Below are positions 31,929 through 42,030 of a DNA stretch of 64,000 bases, one piece after another. Position 1 is the first letter of the stretch; every line of letters starts with the position of its first letter. The position numbers and the translations under genes were made by a program. This stretch comes from Xiphydria camelus (taxonomy: Eukaryota; Arthropoda; Insecta; Hymenoptera; Xiphydriidae): positions 16,299,769 through 16,363,768 of the forward strand of contig OY783201.1 of the NCBI GenBank assembly GCA_963678675.1. Reading direction: 5' to 3'. The notes under the pieces are model-generated. The model was not told the DNA's origin. It searched no databases and saw nothing but the letters and a program-made list of their open reading frames with translations.

Positions 31929-32653
31929 GGGGGACTTACACCTTGTAGGCTAATTTTCGAGCCAATTTTCAAGAATTTATTGTAAACAAACTAGAGAAGA
32001 TTTCTATACGAAACTTTTTTTATATTATTGTACATCAATTGAATTTCACACATGATTTTTTTACAAGTCAATGTTGATTTCGAAGACCTGGAGATGGCTT
32101 TGACGGCGCCCCTGTTAAAAGTGAAGGGTCAAACGGTGTGCAGGATTGAGTCCACCCTAGTTATTTGAAGTAAAAAAATTAATAAGACTTTTAATTGTTA
32201 TTACACCAGTAAGATCCCGATCGTTCACTTTTTCAAAATTTCAATTTTTCGCAAAATGGCGGACCTTTTTCCAATAAAGTCATTTTTTTACTACGTTTTT
32301 CGCCCTACTTGAAGCTGTCAAAAATCAGCAAAATGTAATTTTCCAAAAATGAACAATCGGGACCTTGCCAGGTGTTTCCTGTAAATTAAAAAAAAAATTA
32401 TCGCAATACGTTCAGTTGTTCTCCCGTAATCGTGCACACCAGTTTGAAAAATAAAACTGTTGGGAAAATGCGTTTGAAGTTCTAGAACATTACAGCATTA
32501 CTCACGTGCGCTGTCGTGTTTAACGACATAACTTTCGAACTGGGGAGAAATTTGACAAACCCTTTTACAGGCTCATTCCTGAGACCCTTTAGATTAGGAG
32601 AATGAAATAAAAAAAATTTCGATTTTTTGGAACCGACAAGGTGTAAGTCCCCC
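31929..32653. mobile_element. 725-bp non-autonomous element flanked by TTAA
   Basis: Perfect 18-bp inverted ends, GGGGGACTTACACCTTGT and complement, lie between TTAA at 31925-31928 and 32654-32657. The start GGGGG is not the usual CCC/CCY of piggyBac, so another TTAA-using superfamily is possible. No coding sequence inside. Confidence 0.8.
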
Positions 32654-32787
32654 TTAAATCATATTTCAAACTTTACCCATGTCTCGTGGGTATTATGGAG
32701 TTTACCCGGGTAATCCTAGATTTAGCCGTGATTCTAACTTAACCCGTAACATATACATTGCATGTTCGTGATTGACATTATTTTCAG

Positions 32788-32974
32788 CCTTTTGGCACTC
32801 GGAGATAAATTTCCAGTTCCATGCTGTAATTTGATTTGCATCGGTCAAGGACCTATTGTGTCTGTGCAGCCAACTCAAGTTAATCTGTCCGAGATTGAAC
32901 TTCTACAAACACGAAGTGCAACGTTAATATTAACCAATAATTCACCAGTTCCAGCGGAATTCAAGATTAACTTC
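32788..32974 (+). CDS. HYDIN-like: HYDIN-like protein, internal exon b
   Basis: 187 nt between ATTATTTTCAG and GTAAGTTG. The first base completes the Ser codon of exon a; the exon ends in phase 0. The reading closes one beta domain (LALGDKFPVPCCNLICIGQG) and opens the next (VSVQPTQVNLSEIELLQTRS, then LILTNNSPVPAEFKINF). The 'GxGP.V.V.P..V.L..' linker is the recurrent inter-domain signature of HYDIN and related ASH-repeat proteins. The intron before it is 27 kb and contains the nested transposon stack. Confidence 0.82.
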
Positions 32975-33051
32975 GTAAGTTGTCAACAATTCTTTAAATA
33001 GCCTTGCAGAAATTGTAATTGTAAAAGTTTTAACGTACCATATTAACTTAG

Positions 33052-33290
33052 CAAGAGAAACATACTTGCTGGATAGTGCAGCCGATTTCCGGTGAGATGG
33101 AAGCAGGTCAGTCGGTGGAAGTGCAGCTCTCAGTATTTCTGTACGACACAGGGAAATATTCCGATCGGCTTCTTATTAAGATTTTAAACAGCCATACAAT
33201 TTTTGTCCCGCTCACGGTGATCAGAAGAAGAATAAGTATTGCCTGTCAATCTCAAATATTGCCACTTCATAATACGGATTACCCTTTTAG
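33052..33290 (+). CDS. HYDIN-like: HYDIN-like protein, internal exon c
   Basis: 239 nt, preceded by TTAACTTAG after a 77-nt intron and followed by GTAAAAATT. Phase 0 at the start, two bases over at the end. The reading WIVQPISGEMEAGQSVEVQL and VFLYDTGKYSDRLLIKILNS, then HTIFVPLTVI, is a textbook second half of an ASH/MSP domain: W-x-I-x-P-x-x-G-x-[IVM]-x-P/A-G-x-S and the 'D.L.I...NS' strand. It then continues toward the next domain (ISIACQSQILPL). Confidence 0.85.
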
Positions 33291-34035
33291 GTAAAAATTA
33301 TTGAAAAGATAAGGGTCAATAAGGTCATCTTTTGTCCTCTAACGATTTCCAAAACAATTTCTTTTCCAATTTTTCGTAATATCAGTAAACAGAATATACA
33401 GGGTGTTCACGCCCAAGCTTCGAGAGTGGGTGGAGTCTATTTTGAATACTTTTCGATAACCGATAGCGACTTGGTTATCTTCTCTCGCTTCCATTAGAGC
33501 CATTTATTAATTAGAGACCAAACTGGATAGACTTCGAGGACGCCGAAATTATCGACATCCAATCGAGCAACGCAATCTATAAACGACACGCTTCAAAAAT
33601 TGTAATCTGTTCAGTGAAGTTCAATCGAACGGTGTGGGTCGCACACGCAGACTCTCTGGCTAATGTGACACTCTGTATTAATCAGTGTAATATATGCAGA
33701 TGACTGTTATTCAAAACAATTCTTTTATTCACCTATTTTCTATTTGTAGTATCCGACATTGATTCATATATTAATATAATAGTCATCGAAAGTAATCGAG
33801 AAAGATTATCTTAAGTTTGATATCATTTTTTTATTTAGCAAGTCAACTAAAATCTGTTTACACTTATAAACAGAACTCTGTTCGGATATGAATTATATTT
33901 TTCATATATTGAGTATTAGAAAATAAAAAAATAATATTTTTGTCATAAAAGCTCCAAAATAGTCTTAATGACCCTCGTCCTTTATTATTTCGTTATCAAT
34001 GTTGTAATCTGTGTATTGTATTTTGCAATGCTTAG
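33291..34035. other. intron c-d, non-coding
   Basis: AT-rich. A segment beginning TACAGGGTGTTCACGCCC at 33400 resembles the start of dispersed insect repeats but no second end was found. Confidence 0.4.
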
Positions 34036-34155
34036 TAATCAAGATACAAGCTTATCGATATCCATGAGAACTGAAAACAGAGGTCATTCATCGATTTGGT
34101 TAAACAATCCTGATAATATTTTTCTACAGAAGAACGTAGAAAAAACGCCGAAGTG
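34036..34155 (+). CDS. HYDIN-like: HYDIN-like protein, probable exon d
   Basis: A 120-nt candidate exon after TTTTGCAATGCTTAG and before GTAAGTCA. The frame is set by exon c and reads SNQDTSLSISMRTENRGHSS, IWLNNPDNIF, then LQKNVEKTPK. 'ENRGHSSIWL' fits the place where HYDIN has an NxGRR.Q.L.W phrase. It ends two bases into a codon. Support is phase, splice sites and this weak similarity. Confidence 0.58.
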
Positions 34156-34415
34156 GTAAGTCAATTAAATTACGATTCCCTATTATAGCGCTATAGCTAT
34201 TCTTATAGAAAAAGGGAACACCAGAGAACAACCCAGAAAAAAAATGTTTTAGATCTAATTTTGGAACAGATTAAATCTAAGTAGATCTTGGCATATCTAC
34301 TTACCAGGAATGTAACCTTGTTGACACCCTTCGATTTTGATGAAATTTGGAAAAGTTAAAATTCATTGAAAAATTAAAAAACCCCTATTTTTTCTTTTTC
34401 GTGGTAGCTTAATTT

Positions 34416-34966
34416 TGTGGGGATAGCTTAGTGATTCCACACGCTGGAGAAAGGTGGAGAGAAGAAACACGCGGTTCGAAGAAAGACTCGTTCTTTATTC
34501 GACTCCTCTACAAACTCTCTAACGACTAATGCGAACTAGGAGCGTTCTGTCGGCGGTCTCTGCCCTAGTCGACTCGGCGTCACTAGGCAGACGATGCGAA
34601 GGCATCGCACAATCGATGGTCGCTGAAGAATCGCTGATGACTGAATGAGAACTGGCTGACGAGCTCGCCGGGGTGCCTTCTTAAACGATGCTCGTTCCCC
34701 TGCGCTGAACTAATCGGAGCACTCCTCGTGTGCTGCACGTGAGCATCGTTGGTCGGCACGGTCGTCTGTGCGTCATCGATGCGTCATCGGGTCTAACGTT
34801 CCGGCTAATTCCTGTCTGGCCGTTATTCCTGACGCGCTGGTCAGTTCGCCGGAATCGGTGCGTCGTCGAGGATTAACGTCCCAGTTAATCCCTGTCCGGC
34901 CGTTATTCCTGATGCGCTAGTCAGGTAGCCGGAATCGGTGCGGATGCGCGTGACTCAGCCGCCACA
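34416..34966. mobile_element. 551-bp solo LTR
   Basis: Starts TGTGGGGATAGC, ends GCCGCCACA and is flanked by ATTT (34412-34415 and 34967-34970), as expected for a gypsy-type LTR left after recombination. A unit of about 80 bp containing GGCCGTTATTCCTGA is tandemly duplicated at 34786-34945. Confidence 0.8.
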
Positions 34967-35029
34967 ATTTTAAGAGAGGTTTCAGCACCCTAATTTCGAT
35001 CTATGAGATCCTGGAAAAGAAGCAATGTA

Positions 35030-35125
35030 AAACATCACCCATCCAAGTCATAGCAACACTGTTTGCTACTGAACTTTGTCAATCGGCCGGTATTCTTGAG
35101 TCCTCATCTGTTGTGTGCTCCGCCC
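35030..35125 (-). repeat. diverged 5S-rRNA-like segment, copy 1
   Basis: A diverged version of the segment at 35553-35645, sharing CACCCATCCAA at one end and GAGTCCTCATCTGYTG at the other. On the minus strand CGATTGACAAAGTTCAGTAG sits where 5S rRNA has its box A region. The solo LTR at 34416 lies just beyond it. Confidence 0.5.
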
Positions 35126-35240
35126 CCTACTCGCTTCGCTCGTCAACCCCTGGAGGGCTATTGCCCCTGCGCCGCTATCGCGGTGCTCCCCCAAGTTTTT
35201 GCCGCAGTATCACGTCGTTGCTGTCATCTCCGTTTAATAC

Positions 35241-35331
35241 GTCGTCGTCGCCGTCGTCGTCGTCTTCGCCGTCCTCGTCATCGCCGTCCTCGTCGACGTT
35301 GTTCTCATCGTCCCCGTCCTCGTCGTCGCCG
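35241..35331. repeat. (GTC/CTC)n trinucleotide repeat
   Basis: Imperfect GTC, GCC and CTC triplets. It appears to be the left part of the same microsatellite that continues at 39320, split by the element at 35332-39319. Confidence 0.75.
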
Positions 35332-35552
35332 CCCAGGTAGCACACTAACGTCGAAATGACGTTTTTAAAGGTCAGTTCTGACGTCAGATGATGAAAAATA
35401 TGACGTCATTTTAACGTCGCAAAAATGGCTTAATTGCATATCCACACGACGTCAGAAAAATAACGTCATAATGACGTCCTATCGTACGTTGTGATGACGT
35501 AAAAAATTACGGTTCTAAAAGTTTAGGTCTGACGTATATCTTTTCATCGTGA

Positions 35553-35645
35553 GCGGTCACCCATCCAACTAGTGTCCGCACTCTTCGCTGCTTAACTTCG
35601 TTGATCGGTCGGTGTCCTCGAGTCCTCATCTGCTGCACGCTCCTG
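35553..35645 (-). repeat. 5S-rRNA-like segment, copy 2
   Basis: On the minus strand GATCAACGAAGTTAAGCAGC is followed by GAAGAGTGCGGACACTAG and TTGGATGGGTGACCGC. These match the internal control region and 3' half of eukaryotic 5S rRNA (GATC..CGAA..TAAGCAG...TTAGTACTTGGATGGG.GACCGC). The 5' quarter does not match. It may be a 5S-derived SINE head rather than a gene. Confidence 0.6.
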
Positions 35646-35699
35646 TGGTTAAGAATATTATTACTATTGATGTTTATATGAAGTTTGATGAATAAATGT

Positions 35700-37816
35700 T
35701 GTAACGTTGCACTTCGTGCACGTTACAATTTGGCCGATTCCCTAACGTCGCTTCGCTGATCCCGCCATCCCCAGGATAGCATTTATTATAAGAAATTTTA
35801 GCGCGTTAGAAACTTTTGTAATAGTAGGGGCGACATAGCGGAATACCGTAGCGAGATCAGTAATTCGACCTAAAAGACGCTGGAGCTGGAGGACCAAGGG
35901 GCTGCAACGAGCGCCAGATGCCGTGCAGCGAAATGCACACGACTTCCCTGCCAGGTGCAGGACTGGGACTTGCAACCGAGCAGCGTACCCGGCGAGGAAC
36001 GTACCCTGTTTAGACAGGCACCCCACTTCTTCGACACGGATGGACCGCTTGGAGGCTAGGCTTCACGTCGAGATTCTCCGCGTGATCCCACAGGGGAATG
36101 TTCCGGAGGAATCTCCAGAAGCTAGCCTCGTATCGGGATCCTCCGCGTGATCCCGCAGGGGAATGTTCCGGAGGGATTCATAAGCCGTCATCCGTGAGGG
36201 GACAGTTCCGGAGCCACGATTGAATCCAGCGAGCTGCGCGCGCATCCGCGCCAACCAGGAAGGAACTAGTTTCCTTCGATTGACGATCGACGGAGCGGGC
36301 GCGCAGCGGAAACTAGAGCGTCGCGCATGCAAATCGATGGGGGACATCGATCACCAATTAAAATCGCGGAAAGGGTCTACTAGGAGTGGGGACAGGCCCT
36401 CGCCGCCTAGCGAGCCGCAGCGATCACTGGACTCTTCCTATCTCGTGCGGACCAGCGAAGCGACCTGACGTGCCCATCACCACAGCAGCAGCAGATCTTC
36501 CGTTCCGGTAAGCCGGCTCCTTTGTTCGCGACACGTGGCCGATACTATAGTAGAGATTTAGATTTCCTTTGCCCTCGACGGGCCTACCGTTTCGTTCCGT
36601 GAGTGCGGGTGACGGACCCGTGGCGTTCTTAGAGTTTTCTTTTCGTAGTATCTTGTGTCGCGCGTTAATAGTAATCATTTATCGTTTAGCGATTCAGTTC
36701 ACGGTTGTAGTATCAGGGGATGCTCGGGAAATTCGGTAGCACAAGGCGACCGAATTCCCTGAGACGAGTTTAGCCCGCGTTATCGTCGGCAGGATAGTGC
36801 GCGTCGGTAGTGCGGTAATACCGTTTTCGTTTCGTTCCGTGCGCTATCGAGCGCATTATTGATTAATAGAAAAGAGTGCCCTTAGTGCGGCAAAATATAG
36901 CATAAAATAGCTCGTGCGCTCGACTCTCTGTTCTCCGCTCTCAGGGTGGTTGATTCTCTCCCGCGAATTTCTCTTCCCTCGCGAATTTGTCGCGGCTACC
37001 GTTCCTACCTCTTCCGCGAATTTCTCCGGCTAACGTCCCTCTTCCCTCGCGAATTTGTCGCGGCTACCGTTCCTATCTCTCCCGCGAATCTCTCCGGCTA
37101 ACGTTCCTATTCCCTAGCGAATTTCTCGCGGCTATCGTTCCTATCCCTTTCACGAATCTCTCCGGCTAACGTTCCTCTTCCCTCGCGAATTTGTCGCGGC
37201 TACTGTTCCTATCTCTCCCGCGAATCTCTCCGGCTAACGTTCCTATTCCCTAGCGAATTTCTCGCGGCTATCGTTCCTATCCCTTTCACGAATCTCTCCG
37301 GCTAACGTTCCTCTTCCCTCGCGAATTTGTCGCGGCTACCATTCCTATCTTTCCCGCGAATCTCTCCGGCTAACGTTCCTATTCCCTAGCGAATTTCTCG
37401 CGGCTACCGTTCCTATCTCTCCTGCGAATTATTGTCGGTTATTCTGCTTGTTAGTTTCACGATGAGGACTGTTTTGAAGCCCGACCTTGCCGTAGCCGTT
37501 AGGCTCTTAGACTAACTAGTAGTGTATAAGAAGATCTCCAATAAAGCTTAGTGTTATTTTCTTGTTATGAATCGCTTCAAATTCGTTTCTTTGTCTTGAG
37601 ACCCCGCCCCTCTCCTTTGCCGATACGGGGCTGAGCTAGCAGAGTTCCGTTTCCGGTTCACGTGATCTGACTGTTTATCAATCTCGACTTTCTTTGGTGT
37701 TTCGGAACACCTGGCGCCCAACATTTCATTATCTCAATACCTTGTCCGAGCGGGGCCAGTCAGAGAGCGTGCCGAAGTGTGCGACTACCCGGGTAGCGCC
37801 GAGTAGCGTCGTTACA
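35700..37816 (+). mobile_element. 2.1-kb LTR-like or LARD/TRIM-like element
   Basis: Ends TGTAACG...CGTTACA and is flanked by ATGT (35696-35699 and 37817-37820). The first 28 bp form a near-palindrome TGTAACGTTGCACTTCGTGC...ACGTTACA. Inside are duplicated CCGCGTGATCCC-CAGGGGAATG units (36077-36180), a 33-34-bp tandem array and an AATAAA at 37541. No polyprotein ORF. A long solo LTR or a non-autonomous LTR element are both possible. Confidence 0.6.
36955..37435. repeat. 33-34-bp tandem array with higher-order pattern
   Basis: About 14 monomers alternate between two types, one with GCGAATTTGTCGCGGCTACC and one with GCGAATCTCTCCGGCTAACG, each followed by GTTCCTATYYC-like sequence. A four-monomer period of about 136 bp repeats three times. 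Confidence 0.88.
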
Positions 37817-37930
37817 ATGTATATTGCTTTTCCTGTCAATAAGAAAGAGCTTGAGTAAATAAGATTTTGTAATTGCATTATTCTTTTCTCAACATTTTTC
37901 TAAATTTATGATTGTATCTTTTGATAAATA

Positions 37931-37982
37931 TTCTTGCATAGACGCAAATTGATATTAATATCAATTTGCGTCTATGCAAGAA
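37931..37982. repeat. 52-bp perfect palindrome
   Basis: TTCTTGCATAGACGCAAATT continues through GATATTAATATC and mirrors exactly, with no loop. Confidence 0.9.
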
Positions 37983-38077
37983 ATAAATAATAAATCAATA
38001 TAAATAAATAAATAATTAATTAATTATATGAATGTTTATTCATCCTACATTAATTGATTTTCTTTCATTTACTTTAA

Positions 38078-38958
38078 CCCTTCGTCTGTAAACCTGGGTC
38101 GTTCGTGTCCGAGCGAAAACGGTTCCGGATAATAATTTTTCAGAAAGTGAATGTAGACAACTAGAACCACCCTCTAAAAAAAGTTATGTAGGAAGGGGAA
38201 GTGAGGCCCAAAGTTGAAGGTCTCAATTCTTTTTGAACAGGAGCTGTGAACAGGTCAAATTCGGAGCGGACACGAACGACCCAGGTTTACAGACGGCGCG
38301 GGCGTATACTAAGCCTGTAAGTGAATTTTTTTTCTATTTTAATGCATTTTCAGCATCAGTATATGCTACAAAATAAGGAAAACAAATTTTTTTTAATTAC
38401 ATAATTTGTTTTAGTTGTAAATGAAAATGGAGCAACGTTCGGCGGAACAAGTGTCGCGTATACATCGCTTAATATGTTGTGCGAGTTGCATAGAATAGTC
38501 TTAAAATTAATCAATAGGAACTTAAAATTGTTTATTTAAGAAAAAAATAATTTTTTGATAATAAAATGTCTTAATCCTAATGCTCAATGTATAATTAATT
38601 GCCTGTTTTACCTATCCAAACTCAAGCACTTAATATTAAATAAATGAAACCACGTATTTTTTTTTTCTAAAAGCTTCACCATTCACCTTCAATTTGCCGT
38701 AGTATCTTAATTTTTCACTGAGTTATGATTTTTTAAGTGAGTCGCCGTTTTCGTACATTGCTCCATTCAATTAACAAAAAATATTTGTAAAAATAAATTT
38801 TTCAACTTTTTTCTGATTGATACTTCAAACTGAAGGTTTGGAACATTCCCATGAATTTTTTCAAATTTTTTCGAGTGTATTAAGAGGATGAAAAAAAGGC
38901 CGGACGTGAAAGACCCAGGTTTACGGAAGGTGCCGAAAATACCATTACAGACGAAGGG
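38078..38958. mobile_element. 881-bp non-autonomous piggyBac-type element
   Basis: TTAA at 38074-38077 and 38959-38962; inverted ends CCCTTCGTCTGT. Next to the left end TCTGTAAACCTGGGTCGTTC is repeated in inverted form at about 38270-38295, and again in diverged form near the right end (38902-38928). No coding content. Confidence 0.85.
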
Positions 38959-39319
38959 TTAATAATCTGTGCTTATTAATAAACAGTATAGTTTATAACT
39001 TGTTCAACAGACTCTGGAAACTCGAAATGAAATAATTTATTGATTTAATAATTGAATGAATTACAATTTTTGTCCATTTATTCACAAATAAATTTCCAAG
39101 TCCCTATATATGCAGGAGACCGAAATTTTTCTAAGTCTCGTTCGTCATTAAAAATGACAGAAAAGTTCGGTCAAAAAGACGTTAAATTTTGACGTCCAAG
39201 GTACGTCGTAAATATGACGTCCCTGTGACGTTAATGTTACGACAACTGACGTCTGAAACCCTATACTGACCAAAAAATGACGCCTGAAACGTTATTCTAA
39301 CATCAGTGTGTAACCTGGG

Positions 39320-40335
39320 CGTCCTCGTCGTCGTTGTTCTCGTCGTCGCCGTCCTCGACGTCATCATCGTCGTCATCGTCGTCGTCATCGTCATCGCCGT
39401 CTTCGTCATCGCCGTCCTCGTCCTCGCTGTCCTCATCCTCGTCGTCATCATCGTCATCCTCGTCGTATCGTCGTCGTCGTTGTCCTCGTCATCGCCGTCC
39501 TCGTCGTCGCCGTCGTCCTCGTCCTCGTTCTCATCGTCATCGTCGTCATCGCCGTCCTCGTCGTCGTTATCCTCATCATCGCCATCCCCGTCGTCATCGT
39601 CGTCATCGTCGTCCTCGTCGTCCACGTCGTCGTCATCCTCGTCGTCGTCTTTGTCCTCATCGTCGTCGTCCTTGTCCTCGTCATCGTCGTCGTTGTCGTC
39701 CTCTCCGTCCTCGTCGTCATCCTCGTCGCCGTCCTCGTCGTCATCCTCGTCGCCGTCCTCGTCGTCGTCCTCGTCGTCACCGCCGTCGTCGTCGTCGTCA
39801 CCGCCGTCGTCGTCGTCGTCCTCGTCATCGCCGTCCTCGTCGTCGCCTTCCTCGTTCTCGTCCTCGTCCTCGTCGTCATTGTCGTTATCATCGTCGTCGC
39901 CATCATCCTCGTCGTCATCGTCGTCGTCGCCGTCTTCATCGCCGTCATCCTCGCCGTCATTGTCGTCGTCGTTGTCCTCGTCATCGCCGTCCTCGTCGTC
40001 GTCCTCGTCCTCGTCGTCATCGTCGCCATCGCCGTCCTCGTCGTCGTTGTCCTCATCATCGCCGTCCTCGTCGTCATCGTCGTCATCGTCGTCGTCGCCG
40101 TCCTCGTCGTCGTCATCATCCTTGTCGTCATCATCGTCGTCATTGTCCTCATCATCGCCGTCCTCGTCGTCGTCGTCCTTCTCCTCGTCGTCATCGTCGT
40201 CGTTGTTGTTCTCATCTTCGCCGTCATCGTCGTCGTTGTTCTTGTCGTCGCCCTCCTCGTTGTCGCCGTCCTCGACGTCGTCGTCCTCGTCCTCGTCCTC
40301 GTCGTACTCGTCCTTGTCCTCCTCCTCCTCCTCCA
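39320..40335. repeat. ~1-kb GAC/GTC-type trinucleotide repeat
   Basis: Imperfect CGTCGTCATCCTCGTCGTCG-like repeats fill the stretch. Read on the minus strand they give a 300-residue Asp/Glu chain; on the plus strand Ser-rich and Arg/Pro chains. All frames are open because the triplets lack stops. I regard it as a microsatellite, not a gene. Confidence 0.9.
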
Positions 40336-40783
40336 ACAACCGTCCGTGCTTCGCGCATCTGTTTCGAAGTCGCCGGGGTTTATGGCGACACGGTTTTGTC
40401 CAGGCATTTATTCGAAAACTATTTTATATAATAGATTTCATAATAATTGTGTTAGTAATTGCAAGATTTCAAATTAGTGGTGGACTATAGGGATTAATAA
40501 TGCATTAGTTTCCACTACTAGTGTATGTACGCGAGTAGTGCAACAACACTGCGAGTGCAACTCGCAGTGGATACTATTGCATTAGCAGTTGAAATGAAAA
40601 GTGCATACTGTTGGTACCGTATGTCCGCGATCATTTGAACCATAGGAAAATTGCGAATTTTGCATGAGCACCCCTTTGGGTCTCCTCGTCCAATAGAATC
40701 ACCGGAGAAGCGTGAATGCGCATGCGTAGTCATCCGCGAGTGTGGCGTCGTCAGCAAGTTCAGATAGGTTCTCGAAATAATAA
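40336..40783. other. non-coding DNA
   Basis: No recognised repeat; one 15-bp dyad of GAGTTGCACTCGCAG type near 40550. Confidence 0.35.
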
Positions 40784-41594
40784 CACAGGCACACAAAAAA
40801 AAGGCCTTGTTCCCGGAACCAGACCAGTATATCCAGTCTCCATCACGTCACCTTTTTTTTAATCTCAAAAAACCATCAATAGATCATGATTTTCAAAAAG
40901 TTAATGGACTTAAACCAAATTCGCTATAGGGATTTCAAAAATGCAAAATGGCGGATCCAATATGGCGGACGAGATTTTTGAAAATCGACGGATTCATGCT
41001 GAATTTGGTATAAGGGGTTTTTTTGGATCGCTGATCATGAATCTGAAGTCAGATTTTAAAAATTCAAGATGGCGGATCCAATATGGAGGACGAGATTTTC
41101 GAAAATCGACGAATTCATGCCAAATTTGGTATAGGGTTTTTTTTTCGATCGCTAATGACGAATATGAAGTTATATTTACAAAAATTCAAAATTTTCGAAA
41201 ATCTTGTCCTTCGTATTGGATCCGCCATCTTGAATTTTTAAAATCTGACTTCAGATTCATGATCAGCGACCCAAAAAACCTCCTTATACCAAATTCGACA
41301 TAAATCCGTCGATTTTCAAAAATCTCGTCCGCCATATTGGATCCGCCATCTTGAATTTTTGAAATCCGATTTCAGATTCGTGATCAGCGACCAAAAAAAC
41401 CCCTTATAGCGAATTTGGTTTAAGTCCATTAACTTTTTGAAAATCATGATCTATTGATGGTTTTTTGAGAATAAAAAAAAATGTGACGTGATGGAGACAA
41501 ACGGACACCGGATTCGGACTCAGCGACCCCAAAAACATAAAGATATACTGGTCTGGTTCTGGGAACAAGACCTGTTTTTTTTTGTGTGCCTGTG
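40784..41594. mobile_element. 811-bp foldback element with repeated GGCGGATCC motifs
   Basis: Inverted ends CACAGGCACACAAAAAAAA and complement, flanked by ATAA (40780-40783 and 41595-41598). The arms pair over roughly 250-300 bp (GGAACCAGACCAGTATATC outside). GGCGGATCCAATATGG and its complement occur four times, two in each orientation, with an associated GACGAGATTTT. Confidence 0.85.
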
Positions 41595-41629
41595 ATAACC
41601 ATAAGGCTTATTGTGCTGGTTATATATAT

Positions 41630-41665
41630 ATTCTATATATATTCTATATATATATATTCTCAGTA
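41630..41665. repeat. TATATATTC microsatellite
   Basis: Short TA-rich repeat; a run of 17 C residues follows at 41771-41787. Both are slippage-prone and may carry assembly errors. Confidence 0.7.
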
Positions 41666-42030
41666 TAGCGCTATACCGCGTTTATACCGTGTTGGGGTAA
41701 AACCGGCCCTAAGGCTAAATAACTTCACGGTATACGAAATACATCGACACCAGTATGACTAAATTAGTACTCCCCCCCCCCCCCCCTTTATTCGTATAGC
41801 TATATTTATTATACCCAAAGGGTATAGCCGGATAAGCATATGAAATCAGGCCCGGTCTGACTTTTTTTCCCCATTCAGGTATATTTTGTGTCTATACATA
41901 ACTAAGCTCTCTCTAAATTTTTAGACCAAAATATTGATTTAATCAAAGGTATCGCCAAAAAAACCAAAAAACGAAAATATTGTTTATCTCAAAAACTACT
42001 CGACCGATTTCGCGCAGCGAAATATACATT

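Larger units (their letters stand above)
35332..39319. mobile_element. DNA element with TGACGT-rich ends, carrying nested insertions
   Basis: Inverted termini CCCAGGTAGCACACTAACGT (35332) and complement-like ...CAGTGTGTAACCTGGG (ending 39319) face each other inside a trinucleotide repeat. About 200 bp at each end is crowded with ACGT palindromes, several being TGACGTCA. Nested inside are the LTR-like element at 35700 and a TTAA element at 38078; without them it is about 1 kb. No transposase remains. Confidence 0.7.

Noticed and set aside
33400..33670. Repeat starting TACAGGGTGTTC
   Set aside because: Suggestive of dispersed insect repeats, but I could not find a second end or copy here.
36955..37435. 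CRISPR-like array
   Set aside because: Repeats are contiguous 33-34-bp monomers without unique spacers, in a eukaryotic LTR-like element.
37701..37714. Primer-binding site TGGCGCCCAACA for an LTR element
   Set aside because: The match to tRNA-Lys stops after 12 nt and the LTR ends inferred from the ATGT duplication lie elsewhere.
39182..40490. Long acidic (minus) and Ser-rich or Arg/Pro-rich (plus) ORFs of 300-390 codons
   Set aside because: All frames are open because the DNA is an imperfect triplet repeat without stop triplets; no domain or splice context.
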